Source of the DNA: Aureisphaera galaxeae
Lineage (GTDB): Bacteria; Bacteroidota; Bacteroidia; Flavobacteriales; Flavobacteriaceae
Length of the DNA: 64,000 nt
NCBI RefSeq assembly: GCF_028561275.1
Contig: NZ_JAQQTF010000019.1
Span: 186,001-250,000, forward strand
Direction of reading: 5' to 3'
The notes under the pieces are model-generated. The model had not been told where the DNA came from and did no database searches. It saw only the letters and a list, made by a program, of their open reading frames with translations. Made by a program: the position numbers and the translations under genes. Shown here in pieces: positions 43,986 to 52,674 of this stretch (within the stretch, counting starts at the first letter, position 1; every line of letters begins with the position of its first letter).

Positions 43986-44579
43986 ATGCTCACTCCAACA
44001 CAAAAAAGCGTAAAACGAATATTCGATCTATCTATTTCTATCATCGTACTTCCGTTTGTGATATTTCCTTTAATTTTGCTGCTCCTAATTGCTTGGTTAT
44101 CCACAGGTAAAAATGGCCTCTTTGTGCAGGTACGGATAGGAATGCATGGAAAAGCATTTAAATTGCTTAAAATAAGATCTTTAAAAGGAGAAAGGCATGC
44201 CGATATTTTGGAGATGAAGGAGCACGAAACGAAGTTTGGAACATGGTTGAGACGAAGCAAATTGGACGAACTACCCCAGCTGTTCAACATTATAAAAGGT
44301 GAAATGAGTTGGGTGGGGCCGAGACCCGATATTCCGGGTTATGCAGATGAATTGAAAGGAGAAGACAGAATCGTACTTTCGGTGCGCCCTGGACTTACCG
44401 GACCAGCGACCATAAAGTACCGAAATGAAGATGCACTTCTCTTGAAACAACAGGATCCAAAGACCTATAACGATGAGGTCATTTGGCCCGATAAAGTGAA
44501 CATAAATAAAGAATACATAAAACAATGGAGTTTGAGGAAGGACATTAATTATATATGGGCTTCCATTACAAAAAGATAG
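43986..44579 (+). CDS. Initiating sugar phosphotransferase, small PglC-like
   Basis: 197 residues. One N-terminal membrane segment (about 13-38) is followed by the catalytic core of the polyprenyl-phosphate hexose-1-phosphate transferases: FVQVRIGMHGKAF, SKLDELPQLFNIIKGEMSWVGPRP. It is the minimal PglC-type form without the large WbaP membrane domain. It places the first sugar phosphate on undecaprenyl phosphate. Followed one base later by the UDP-sugar dehydrogenase gene. Confidence 0.92.
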   Translation: MLTPTQKSVKRIFDLSISIIVLPFVIFPLILLLLIAWLSTGKNGLFVQVRIGMHGKAFKLLKIRSLKGERHADILEMKEHETKFGTWLRRSKLDELPQLFNIIKGEMSWVGPRPDIPGYADELKGEDRIVLSVRPGLTGPATIKYRNEDALLLKQQDPKTYNDEVIWPDKVNINKEYIKQWSLRKDINYIWASITKR

Positions 44580-44580
44580 C

Positions 44581-45867
44581 ATGAAAGAACAACCGACTAT
44601 TGCCATTATTGGATTAGGGTATGTAGGCCTGCCCCTGGCCGTTGCCTTTGCGGAGAAATATAAAATTATTGGGTTCGATATTAATACAGAACGCATTGCA
44701 GAACTAAGCCAAGCCCAAGACCATACACTCGAGATCTCAACACCTCAATTGGAAAAAGTGTTGAAAGTAGAAGAAGATAAGGGACTTATTGTCACTGCCA
44801 ATCCTGAAGAATTAAAGGAAGCTTCTGTTTTCATAGTTACGGTACCAACACCTACCAATAAACATAACCAACCGGTTTTAATTCCCTTGGAGAAAGCGAG
44901 TGAAACGGTAGGGAAAGTGTTGAAGAAAGGAGACATCGTGGTATATGAATCTACAGTATATCCAGGTGTTACGGAAGACGTCTGTGTGCCGATTTTGGAG
45001 AAAGTATCTGGACTTACATTCAATACCGATTTTTACGCAGGATATTCTCCTGAAAGAATCAATCCAGGCGATAAGGAGCATACCGTAACGAAGATTTTGA
45101 AGGTTACATCGGGTTCTACTCCCGAAGTAGCTAAATACATTGATGATCTATATGCTTCGGTAATTACAGCAGGAACGCACTTGGCACCTTCCATAAAGGT
45201 AGCCGAAGCAGCCAAAGTGATCGAAAACTCACAACGGGACATCAATATTGCCTTTGTAAATGAATTGTCGAAGATTTTCAGATTGCTGGATATAGATACC
45301 CAAGATGTACTGGAAGCAGCGGGAACCAAGTGGAATTTCTTAAAATTCACACCCGGATTGGTAGGAGGGCACTGTATTGGGGTAGATCCTTATTACTTGG
45401 CTCAAAAGGCCATGGAAGAGGGGTACAATCCGGAGATCATCCTTGCAGGGAGGCGCATGAACGACGGAATGGGAAATTATGTGGCCCATGAAGTGGTTAA
45501 ACTTATGATTCAGAAAGAATGTAAGGTAAAGCACGGGAAAGTGCTTATGCTGGGAATTACTTTTAAAGAAAACTGTCCCGATATAAGAAACAGTAAGGTC
45601 ATCGATGTGATTTCCGAATTGGAAAAATACAATCTGTCTGTAGACATCTACGATCCATGGGCAAATGCTGAGGAAGTAAAGCATGAGTTTGGAAAGAATT
45701 TGATAGCGGATTCTGGAAATCTGCAAGAAGATTACGATGCTATCGTTTTGGCAGTGTCCCATGCAGAATTCAAGAATTTGGATTTACATCGTCACCGAAG
45801 CGAAACCTCTGTGATATTCGACGTAAAATCATTTTTAGATAAAAGCATAATCGACGGAAGACTCTAA
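44581..45867 (+). CDS. tviB: UDP-N-acetylhexosamine 6-dehydrogenase, TviB/WbpA-like
   Basis: 428 residues. The NAD-binding motif GLGYVGLP is at residues 11-18. The dehydrogenase signature and ESTVYPGVTEDV follow, and the catalytic Cys is C265 in VGGHCIGVDPYY. The pattern is of the TviB/WbpA/VipA group that oxidises UDP-GlcNAc (or UDP-GalNAc) to the uronic acid, rather than UDP-glucose dehydrogenase. The stop overlaps the start of the next gene, a TviC-type epimerase, by one base. The pair should make a UDP-GalNAc-type uronate. Confidence 0.88.
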   Translation: MKEQPTIAIIGLGYVGLPLAVAFAEKYKIIGFDINTERIAELSQAQDHTLEISTPQLEKVLKVEEDKGLIVTANPEELKEASVFIVTVPTPTNKHNQPVLIPLEKASETVGKVLKKGDIVVYESTVYPGVTEDVCVPILEKVSGLTFNTDFYAGYSPERINPGDKEHTVTKILKVTSGSTPEVAKYIDDLYASVITAGTHLAPSIKVAEAAKVIENSQRDINIAFVNELSKIFRLLDIDTQDVLEAAGTKWNFLKFTPGLVGGHCIGVDPYYLAQKAMEEGYNPEIILAGRRMNDGMGNYVAHEVVKLMIQKECKVKHGKVLMLGITFKENCPDIRNSKVIDVISELEKYNLSVDIYDPWANAEEVKHEFGKNLIADSGNLQEDYDAIVLAVSHAEFKNLDLHRHRSETSVIFDVKSFLDKSIIDGRL

Positions 45868-46850
45868 TGTATACGACCCCTTATCATACTGAAGATTTAT
45901 CACAATACTCCTTTTTAATTACGGGAGGAGCCGGTTTTATTGGTTCCAATATTGTGCAGTACTTATTACAATACGGCGCTAAAAAAGTACGGGTATTAGA
46001 TAATCTTTCCACAGGATTTAAAACCAACTTGGCAGAATTCCAATCCCATTCTTCTTTTGAGTTCATGGAAGGAGATATTCGCGATCTGGAAGTTTGTAAA
46101 AAAGCCATGGATGGAATGGACTTTGTCTCCCATCAAGCCGCCCTGGGATCGGTACCGAGATCGATTAATGATCCGGTAACTTCCAACGGTGTAAATGTGT
46201 CGGGTTTTTTGAATATGCTGGTAGCTCAGAATGATAGCCCTACGGTAAAGCGTATGGTATATGCAGCTTCTAGTTCTACGTATGGGGATAGCAAGACACT
46301 ACCCAAAGTAGAGGAAAATATTGGAAAACCATTATCACCGTATGCGGTGACCAAATTGGTGAATGAATTATATGCCGATGTCTTTCATAAGACCTACGGA
46401 ACGCCAACCATTGGGCTGCGTTATTTCAATGTATTTGGACCTAAGCAAAGCCCAAAGGGAGCCTATGCTGCAGTAATCCCGTTGTTTATGCAAGCTGCCA
46501 AAGACAACGCTGCGCCTACCATTAACGGGGATGGTGAGCAGACGCGTGATTTCACCTTTGTGGAAAACGCCGTACAAGCAAACATAAGAGCCTTCTTCGC
46601 TCCAGATGAAGCCAACAACGAAGTATTCAACATTGCATTTGGAGAGCGTATTAGCTTAAATACATTGTGGAAGGATTTAAAAGCAGTTTCACAAAAAGAT
46701 ATTACGGCCATTTATGGCCCGCCAAGAAAAGGAGATGTAAAGGATTCATTGGCAGATATATCCAAAGCAAAACGATTGATGGGATACGATCCCTTATTTT
46801 CGGTAAGCGATGGACTAAAAATAACCTGGAATGTATTTAACGAATCATGA
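45867..46850 (+). CDS. tviC: UDP-N-acetylglucosaminuronate 4-epimerase, TviC/WbpP-like
   Basis: 327 residues of the extended short-chain dehydrogenase family. The NAD motif is GGAGFIGSN; the catalytic set is Ser in AASSSTYGD and YAVTK. HQAALGSVPRSI and RYFNVFGPKQSPKGAYAAVIP are as in TviC and WbpP, epimerases for UDP-GlcNAc or its uronic acid. It directly follows the TviB-like gene (TAATG overlap) and overlaps the Wzm gene by four bases, so this whole block is one transcript. Confidence 0.88.
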   Translation: MYTTPYHTEDLSQYSFLITGGAGFIGSNIVQYLLQYGAKKVRVLDNLSTGFKTNLAEFQSHSSFEFMEGDIRDLEVCKKAMDGMDFVSHQAALGSVPRSINDPVTSNGVNVSGFLNMLVAQNDSPTVKRMVYAASSSTYGDSKTLPKVEENIGKPLSPYAVTKLVNELYADVFHKTYGTPTIGLRYFNVFGPKQSPKGAYAAVIPLFMQAAKDNAAPTINGDGEQTRDFTFVENAVQANIRAFFAPDEANNEVFNIAFGERISLNTLWKDLKAVSQKDITAIYGPPRKGDVKDSLADISKAKRLMGYDPLFSVSDGLKITWNVFNES

Positions 46851-47716
46851 GTGATCGGAATGAATCATGGTTGTTCGAAATCTCTTCCAAAAGGAAATGG
46901 ATAGACCTTAACTTCAAAGAAATTTGGCGTTATCGTGATTTATTGGTCCTTTTTGTGAAGCGGGATATCGTTACCGTTTATAAACAAACGGTGCTGGGGC
47001 CGCTATGGTTTTTTATCCAACCGCTCTTTACTTCCGTCATATTCACACTTATTTTTAATAAAGTAGCCTCTATTGAAACAGGAATCATTCCTGCATTTTT
47101 GTTCAATTTATCGGGTATTACCGCTTGGAATTATTTCAAGGTATGTCTCAACGGAACAGCGGCTACCTTTAAAGCTAATAAAGGTATTTTTGGGAAAGTC
47201 TACTTTCCGCGATTTATCGTTCCCCTTTCCAAAGTGATTTCCAACTTGGTGAAGTTCGGAATTCAAATGCTTATTCTAGCGGGGTTTTATTTGTATTATT
47301 TCTACACCCTGGATGAGATGGCCACCCCGGATTGGAATTTACTTTTGGTGCCCGCGTACGTTATTATCATGGCTATTTATGGCTTGGGATTGGGAATGAT
47401 TGTCTCCACCATGACGACCAAATATAGGGATGTATCCATATTGCTGGGATTCGCAATGCAGTTATTAATGTACCTTTCTGCAGTGCCGTATCCCATAAAG
47501 GCACTAAAGGAAAAGGTGCCAGAGTTCGCTTGGGTAGTAGATTACAATCCGTTAGCCCATATTGTAGAAGGATTCCGTTATGCCCTTTTCTCAACAGATA
47601 ATCTACAGTTCAATTGGACTATTTTTGGAGGGATTGTCGCATTGGGAATCGTTTTGTTCCTTTTGGGATTGGTGCTTTTTAATAGAACCGAAAAAACATT
47701 CATAGACACCGTATAA
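46847..47716 (+). CDS. wzm: Polysaccharide ABC transporter permease Wzm
   Basis: 289 residues with six or so membrane helices. KRDIVTVYKQTVLGPLWFFIQP near the N-terminus and NLSGITAWNYFK and GKVYFPRFIVPLSKV follow the ABC-2 polysaccharide permease pattern (Wzm/TagG/KpsM). It exports finished lipid-linked glycans. It overlaps the epimerase gene by four bases and the ATPase gene by one, so the transporter is part of the sugar-synthesis transcript. Confidence 0.93.
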   Translation: MSDRNESWLFEISSKRKWIDLNFKEIWRYRDLLVLFVKRDIVTVYKQTVLGPLWFFIQPLFTSVIFTLIFNKVASIETGIIPAFLFNLSGITAWNYFKVCLNGTAATFKANKGIFGKVYFPRFIVPLSKVISNLVKFGIQMLILAGFYLYYFYTLDEMATPDWNLLLVPAYVIIMAIYGLGLGMIVSTMTTKYRDVSILLGFAMQLLMYLSAVPYPIKALKEKVPEFAWVVDYNPLAHIVEGFRYALFSTDNLQFNWTIFGGIVALGIVLFLLGLVLFNRTEKTFIDTV

Positions 47717-48990
47717 TGAGTAAAGTAATCCTTAAGGCCGAAAACATTAGCAAACAATACCGTTTGGGGCTTGTTGGGTTGGGTACGATACGTCATGACC
47801 TGAATCGATTTTGGCATCAAATTCGGGGGAAAGAAGATCCCTATCTTACCATTGGCGCAGTAAATGACCGCAGTGCTAAGGCCTCCCAAGATTATGTTTG
47901 GGCTTTACGGGACATTAATTTTGAAGTAAAACAAGGAGAAATTCTTGGAATCATAGGTAAGAATGGAGCAGGGAAATCTACACTTTTAAAGCTATTATCT
48001 AGGGTGACGACACCTACAACAGGAGTCATAAAAAGTAGAGGCCGTATCGCCTCCCTATTGGAAGTAGGTACAGGATTCCATCCCGAATTAACCGGTAGGG
48101 AAAATATTTACCTCAATGGTGCCATTTTGGGAATGACCCGTGCCGAAATACGAAAAAAGATTGATGAGATTATTGATTTTTCGGGTTGTGAAATGTATAT
48201 AGATACACCGACGAAGAGATATAGCAGTGGAATGACGGTACGATTGGGCTTTGCCGTGGCTGCGCATCTGGAACCAGACATTCTCGTAGTGGATGAGGTA
48301 TTGGCTGTGGGAGATGCGGAGTTTCAGAAAAAGGCCATAGGAAAGATGCAGGATATTTCGACTGGAGAGGGAAGAACTGTGCTGTTTGTTAGTCATAATA
48401 TGGGAAGTGTTCAAAGTTTATGCTCCAGGGGAATCTTCTTGGAAAATGGAAGTATTGCCTACGAAGGAGACATTGAGGATGTTGTAGGAAAGTACCTTTC
48501 TATGGGGAAAAAGAATATCCATCAAAGCTTGGCCGAACGAACCGACAGAAAAGGAGGCGAATTATTTCGCTTTACCGGCTGTACAGTTTTAGATGATAAA
48601 GGGGCTCAAGTAAAAGATCTAATTTCGGGAAATAGCTATACATTCAAGTTGGCTTTTCAATGCGAAAAGAAAACGCCAGGATTGCGCTTCCGGGTGGCGA
48701 TATATGATACCAAAGGAATTATACGGGTGATTTGTAACAATGAGTTTTCATCGCATCTATTAGATGTAAAGGACGGCACGTCCGAACATATTTACTGTAC
48801 CATTCCTAAATTTCCCTTGCCTAACGGAACCTATAATATTCGGTTGAGCTGCGCTAATAGTTCTGGTTTGATCGATGATATAGAAATGGCGATGGAGTTC
48901 GATGTGGTAGGAAGTAACTTTTATGGCACTGGGAAACAACAGAAATCACCCGAAGGTGTCCTTGTGCAGCATTCCATTGAAGTGCGATAG
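47716..48990 (+). CDS. wzt: Polysaccharide ABC transporter ATPase Wzt with C-terminal sugar-binding domain
   Basis: 424 residues. The ABC domain has P-loop IIGKNGAGKST, signature YSSGMTVRLGFAVA, and Walker B LVVDEVLAVGD. From about residue 265 a beta-sandwich Wzt-C domain follows (TGCTVLDDKGAQVKDL, FRVAIYDTKG, NGTYNIRLSCAN). Wzt-C domains read a modified non-reducing end of the glycan, so a cap such as a methyl or sulfate is expected. Sulfotransferase and methyltransferase genes follow directly. Confidence 0.93.
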   Translation: MSKVILKAENISKQYRLGLVGLGTIRHDLNRFWHQIRGKEDPYLTIGAVNDRSAKASQDYVWALRDINFEVKQGEILGIIGKNGAGKSTLLKLLSRVTTPTTGVIKSRGRIASLLEVGTGFHPELTGRENIYLNGAILGMTRAEIRKKIDEIIDFSGCEMYIDTPTKRYSSGMTVRLGFAVAAHLEPDILVVDEVLAVGDAEFQKKAIGKMQDISTGEGRTVLFVSHNMGSVQSLCSRGIFLENGSIAYEGDIEDVVGKYLSMGKKNIHQSLAERTDRKGGELFRFTGCTVLDDKGAQVKDLISGNSYTFKLAFQCEKKTPGLRFRVAIYDTKGIIRVICNNEFSSHLLDVKDGTSEHIYCTIPKFPLPNGTYNIRLSCANSSGLIDDIEMAMEFDVVGSNFYGTGKQQKSPEGVLVQHSIEVR

Positions 48991-49059
48991 ATTGCAGGGA
49001 ATGCGATGAGGATTTTATATTCAATAATAGAAGAACAAAAGAAACTATAGATTGTGTAA

Positions 49060-49752
49060 ATGAAAGCATGTGTGGTAGGTTGCGAACGATCCGGTACAAC
49101 GATCATTAGTCATCTAGTTTCGAAGGGAACAGGATGGAGCTGGTTAAATGACCCAGAAGATTCATGGTATATCTATCCGTTGGTGCGTTTGGTGGGTGTT
49201 AAGGGATTTACCCTAAGCTTGATCTATAGGATATGGAAACACGATCTAGTTAAGGTGCCTGGTTTTGCTGCTATCCTTCCAGAATTGCGGAAAGTCACCT
49301 TGGGATCATACAAAGTGGTATATGTGGTGCGTGACCCGCGGGATACGGTTGCAGCGATAAAGGAACGACTGGATGCTAATCTTAATGGTCTGTATCTGAA
49401 TATTGGTTTTCTTAAGAAAAAAGGAGGAAGTGTAGCGGAAAACATCGCCTACCGATGGAGTTCCTATTTGGACACGGCACTGGCATACGAAAAGAAATAT
49501 CCCAAGGAAATATTCTTTCTTAAGTATGAAGACTTCCTTTCGGATAAAAAGAAAGTGTTAGGAGAGTTGGAGGAATTTCTTAAGGTGAGAATTGACTATG
49601 CGAAGATTGAAAATGACTTGGATAAACAAATCAATAAGTCGTGGTCCAAAAATATTAAAGGGGCCCAGCGCTATAAGCAAGATCTAACCGAAGAGGAAAT
49701 AGGGATTGTTGAAGGGATTGCGCATTTGGGAATTAAAAAGTTCGATTATTAA
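49060..49752 (+). CDS. Sulfotransferase (possible glycan-cap enzyme)
   Basis: 230 residues. The PAPS-binding 5' loop is CERSGTTIISH near residues 8-18, and the 3' phosphate loop is YVVRDPRDT at 88-96. WSSYLDTALAYEKKY and FLKYEDFLSDKKK fit the bacterial Sulfotransfer_1/3 folds. It would transfer sulfate from PAPS to a sugar hydroxyl. It lies 69 bp after wzt and one base before the methyltransferase gene. No PAPS-synthesis gene is in the window. Confidence 0.88.
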   Translation: MKACVVGCERSGTTIISHLVSKGTGWSWLNDPEDSWYIYPLVRLVGVKGFTLSLIYRIWKHDLVKVPGFAAILPELRKVTLGSYKVVYVVRDPRDTVAAIKERLDANLNGLYLNIGFLKKKGGSVAENIAYRWSSYLDTALAYEKKYPKEIFFLKYEDFLSDKKKVLGELEEFLKVRIDYAKIENDLDKQINKSWSKNIKGAQRYKQDLTEEEIGIVEGIAHLGIKKFDY

Positions 49753-49753
49753 A

Positions 49754-50572
49754 ATGAAAGAATCCTTAGATTTTTACGATAAGTTCGATAGTAAGCTCAT
49801 AAACGACTATACCAAAGGGAATAGACGAATACAATCGGCCATTGTAAACCTAGCAAAATACATCCCAGAAGGTTCTAAAAGGGTATTGGATATAGGATGC
49901 GGTTTGGGTTGGAGTAGCTATGAATTTTCGAAACATTTTGATAAAGCTCAAGTAACGGGAATCGATTTGAGCCCTGTTTTAGTGGAAACAGCCTCCAAGC
50001 TCTTTCAAAATAAAAACCTGAACTATTCGGTTTTCGATGTCACCCAAAGTTTGCCAGAAGGGGACAAGTACGATGCCATCATCATGATCGATGTGTACGA
50101 ACATATTCCGGTGGCTAATAGAAGCGATTTTCATAACGGACTTAAAAACCTACTCGCGGAACAAGGAAGGCTTATTTTGGCCTGTCCCTCCAAATACCAT
50201 CAAGACTATTTAAGGAAACACAAGCCGGAAGGCTTACAGCCTGTAGACGAAGATGTAGATTTCACCACCATAAGTGATGTAGCAAAGGATCTAGATGGGG
50301 AAGTGGTGTTCTACGAATACCAGAAAATTTGGGATACCTTCGATTATCTCTATGCGGTTATTGAAAGAACCCCAATCTACTCATCCGATTATGGAATAGC
50401 ATCGAAAAACCCATTAACCCTCGAACCCAAAGCTTCCCGCTACGAAAGGGTAAAAAGTAAATTGGGTTTGGAAATTGAAATACCACAACCCCAAACTACA
50501 CTGAAGACACCACAAACGAGCAAAGGAAAAACCTCTATCTTAGCAAAAATCATGAGGCGATTGCGATCCTAA
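49754..50572 (+). CDS. Class I SAM-dependent methyltransferase
   Basis: 272 residues from ATG 49754. The SAM-binding motif is VLDIGCGLGWSSYEFSK, then VTGIDLSPVLVETA and DAIIMIDVYEHIP. It belongs to the UbiE/Methyltransf_11 type. The last 40 residues are a low-complexity, basic tail. The place right after a Wzt with a Wzt-C domain suggests methylation of the chain end, as WbdD does in E. coli O9a. That role is inferred from context only. Confidence 0.85.
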   Translation: MKESLDFYDKFDSKLINDYTKGNRRIQSAIVNLAKYIPEGSKRVLDIGCGLGWSSYEFSKHFDKAQVTGIDLSPVLVETASKLFQNKNLNYSVFDVTQSLPEGDKYDAIIMIDVYEHIPVANRSDFHNGLKNLLAEQGRLILACPSKYHQDYLRKHKPEGLQPVDEDVDFTTISDVAKDLDGEVVFYEYQKIWDTFDYLYAVIERTPIYSSDYGIASKNPLTLEPKASRYERVKSKLGLEIEIPQPQTTLKTPQTSKGKTSILAKIMRRLRS

Positions 50573-50582
50573 AGGTGTTTAC

Positions 50583-51674
50583 ATGAACATTGCCCTTTTT
50601 TCACCCAACCAGAAAGCGTATTCTGAAACGTTTATACAGGCTCATAAAAATGGGCTTAAGGGAAAAGTATTTTATTATTATGGTGCTGGGCAAAACATCC
50701 GACTTGAAAATACTAGTCGGAAAAGCACTGCCAACTTGGTGCAAAAAGTATGGGGAAGAATTTCCGGAAAACCAACGTTTAATGTTCAGGATTGGCTACA
50801 AAATTCATTAGCCGAAAACAATATCGATGTTGCCTTGGTAGAATATGGGAATCATGCCCATCATCTACTCCCCGTTTTCCAAGATAATGACATTCCGTTA
50901 GTAGTCCATTTTCACGGGTATGATGCGGTACGAAAAGATATTGTAAAGGGATGCGATAATTACCGTGAGGTTTTTAAACGAGCCAACAAAGTGATTGCGG
51001 TTTCGAAAAAGATGCAGAAATCCTTGGAGCAAATGGGTTGTGCTAAAGATAAGTTGGTGCATACGGCCTGTGGTGCTAATCCTGCATTCAAAGAAATTTC
51101 TCCCAATTTTTCGAAGAAACAACTATTAAGCGTAGGAAGGTTTGTAGACAAAAAGGCTCCGTATTATACCCTATTGGCGTTCTCTAAAGTAGTGCAGTCG
51201 CACCCCGAAGCGAAACTCACAATGGCAGGAACAGGTCCATTATGGGATACCTGTGTTAATTTGTCTAAGCATTTAGGTTTGGAGAGCCGAGTAACGTTCC
51301 TAGGAGTGGTAACACCAGAAACCATTCAGGAACTTTTAAGAGAAACGCAGGTTTTCGTGCAACATTCCATAACCACCTCCAATGGAGATCAAGAAGGAAC
51401 TCCTGTTGGGGTCATGGAAGCCAGTTTGGCTGGGGTTCCGGTAGTAGCGACCCGACATGCAGGCATACCCGATGTGATTTTGGATGGGGAAACAGGCTAT
51501 TTGGTACAAGAGCATGATGTTGATTTAATGGCACAACGAATAGGTGCTTTGTTGGGAGATGTATCCCTTTCCAAAAAAATGGGAGATGCAGGTAAAAAGT
51601 TAGCTAGCGAAAATTTCACCTTAGACCATCATCTCGATGCGGTAAATAAGACCTTAAAAGAAGCTGTCGCTTGA
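50583..51674 (+). CDS. GT4 family glycosyltransferase
   Basis: 363 residues with the GT-B fold. The N-terminal domain holds VVHFHGYDAVRK and KVIAVSKKMQK; the C-terminal donor domain holds LLSVGRFVDKKAP and the E-x7-E region EGTPVGVMEASLAGVPVV followed by RHAGIPDVI. It is a retaining transferase of the RfaB/GlcNAc-inositol type; the sugar cannot be told. It overlaps the following GT2 gene by four bases. Confidence 0.9.
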   Translation: MNIALFSPNQKAYSETFIQAHKNGLKGKVFYYYGAGQNIRLENTSRKSTANLVQKVWGRISGKPTFNVQDWLQNSLAENNIDVALVEYGNHAHHLLPVFQDNDIPLVVHFHGYDAVRKDIVKGCDNYREVFKRANKVIAVSKKMQKSLEQMGCAKDKLVHTACGANPAFKEISPNFSKKQLLSVGRFVDKKAPYYTLLAFSKVVQSHPEAKLTMAGTGPLWDTCVNLSKHLGLESRVTFLGVVTPETIQELLRETQVFVQHSITTSNGDQEGTPVGVMEASLAGVPVVATRHAGIPDVILDGETGYLVQEHDVDLMAQRIGALLGDVSLSKKMGDAGKKLASENFTLDHHLDAVNKTLKEAVA

Positions 51675-52672
51675 GTTCTAGAAAGATCACGATTATCATC
51701 CCAACCTTTAACCGATCCCAAACGATCGAACGGACCCTACAATCGGTGGTGAATCAGACTCATACCGATTGGGAATGTTTGGTGATTGATGATGGCAGTA
51801 CCGATCATACAAAGGAAGTTGTAAAAACATGGTCGGCCAAAGACGAGCGCATTCAATGTTTGGAAAGGCCCAATAATAGGAAGAAAGGAGCCAACGCCTG
51901 CCGAAACGTGGGGATTGAGAAGAGTAGTGGCGCATATCTTATGTTTCTTGATAGTGACGATACCATTGCCAATACCTGTTTCGAAAATCGATTAAAATAC
52001 TTCTCAGAAAATAATAAGGCCGATGCTCTGATCTTTTCTACCCAAGAAAAAAAGGGAGATACGCTAGGAGATATTGTAAATAGAGATCCAGAAAATCCGA
52101 CGAGCCGCGCCTATTTGGAAATGTTTCTTTCTTATGAAATTCCGTGGCAGATCTCCAGTCCCATATGGAAAAAGGAGGCATTCACCAAAGGAGGCAAGTT
52201 CGATGAAAACCTGATGCGTTTTCAAGACGTGGATTTTCATACCCATATGTTACTCTCAGGTTGTGAGGTAAAGCGCATCGAGGAAGCCGATTTTTTTTAT
52301 CACACAGACGACGCACATGATAAGTTCCATGACGAGACGTTTATTGCCAAAGCTATGGAAGCCGTTCGTTATTATTTGAAAAAATACGATCGTTCTAAAT
52401 TAGAAGGTACCCTTTCTGCCCAAGAACGGAGGTCCTTTCTTCGGAAGATGTTTTTAAGGGCTTTGCGACGCTTCGTACATGATAGAAACCGACCAAAACT
52501 ATACAAGGAGTTTACCCGCTTGGCTTGGAACACTCGCATTTTCAGTAGGAAGGAATGTTGGTATCTGTCATTGTTACGAAGAATGGACAAACATCAACTT
52601 CAGGATAAGCCCGGTTTTGGATTTTATCGATTGAATAAGTTTTTGCTTTCACGTATATTTCCTTCCAATTGA
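51671..52672 (+). CDS. GT2 family glycosyltransferase
   Basis: 333 residues starting with TTG in a TTGA overlap with the previous stop. IIIPTFNRSQTIERTL, VIDDGSTDHTKEV and MFLDSDDTI are the donor- and metal-binding motifs of the GT-A fold (DxD is DSD). The C-terminal 120 residues are basic and helical. The donor and linkage are unknown. It is one of five separate GT2-type genes in the cluster. Confidence 0.9.
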   Translation: MSSRKITIIIPTFNRSQTIERTLQSVVNQTHTDWECLVIDDGSTDHTKEVVKTWSAKDERIQCLERPNNRKKGANACRNVGIEKSSGAYLMFLDSDDTIANTCFENRLKYFSENNKADALIFSTQEKKGDTLGDIVNRDPENPTSRAYLEMFLSYEIPWQISSPIWKKEAFTKGGKFDENLMRFQDVDFHTHMLLSGCEVKRIEEADFFYHTDDAHDKFHDETFIAKAMEAVRYYLKKYDRSKLEGTLSAQERRSFLRKMFLRALRRFVHDRNRPKLYKEFTRLAWNTRIFSRKECWYLSLLRRMDKHQLQDKPGFGFYRLNKFLLSRIFPSN

Positions 52673-52674
52673 TT

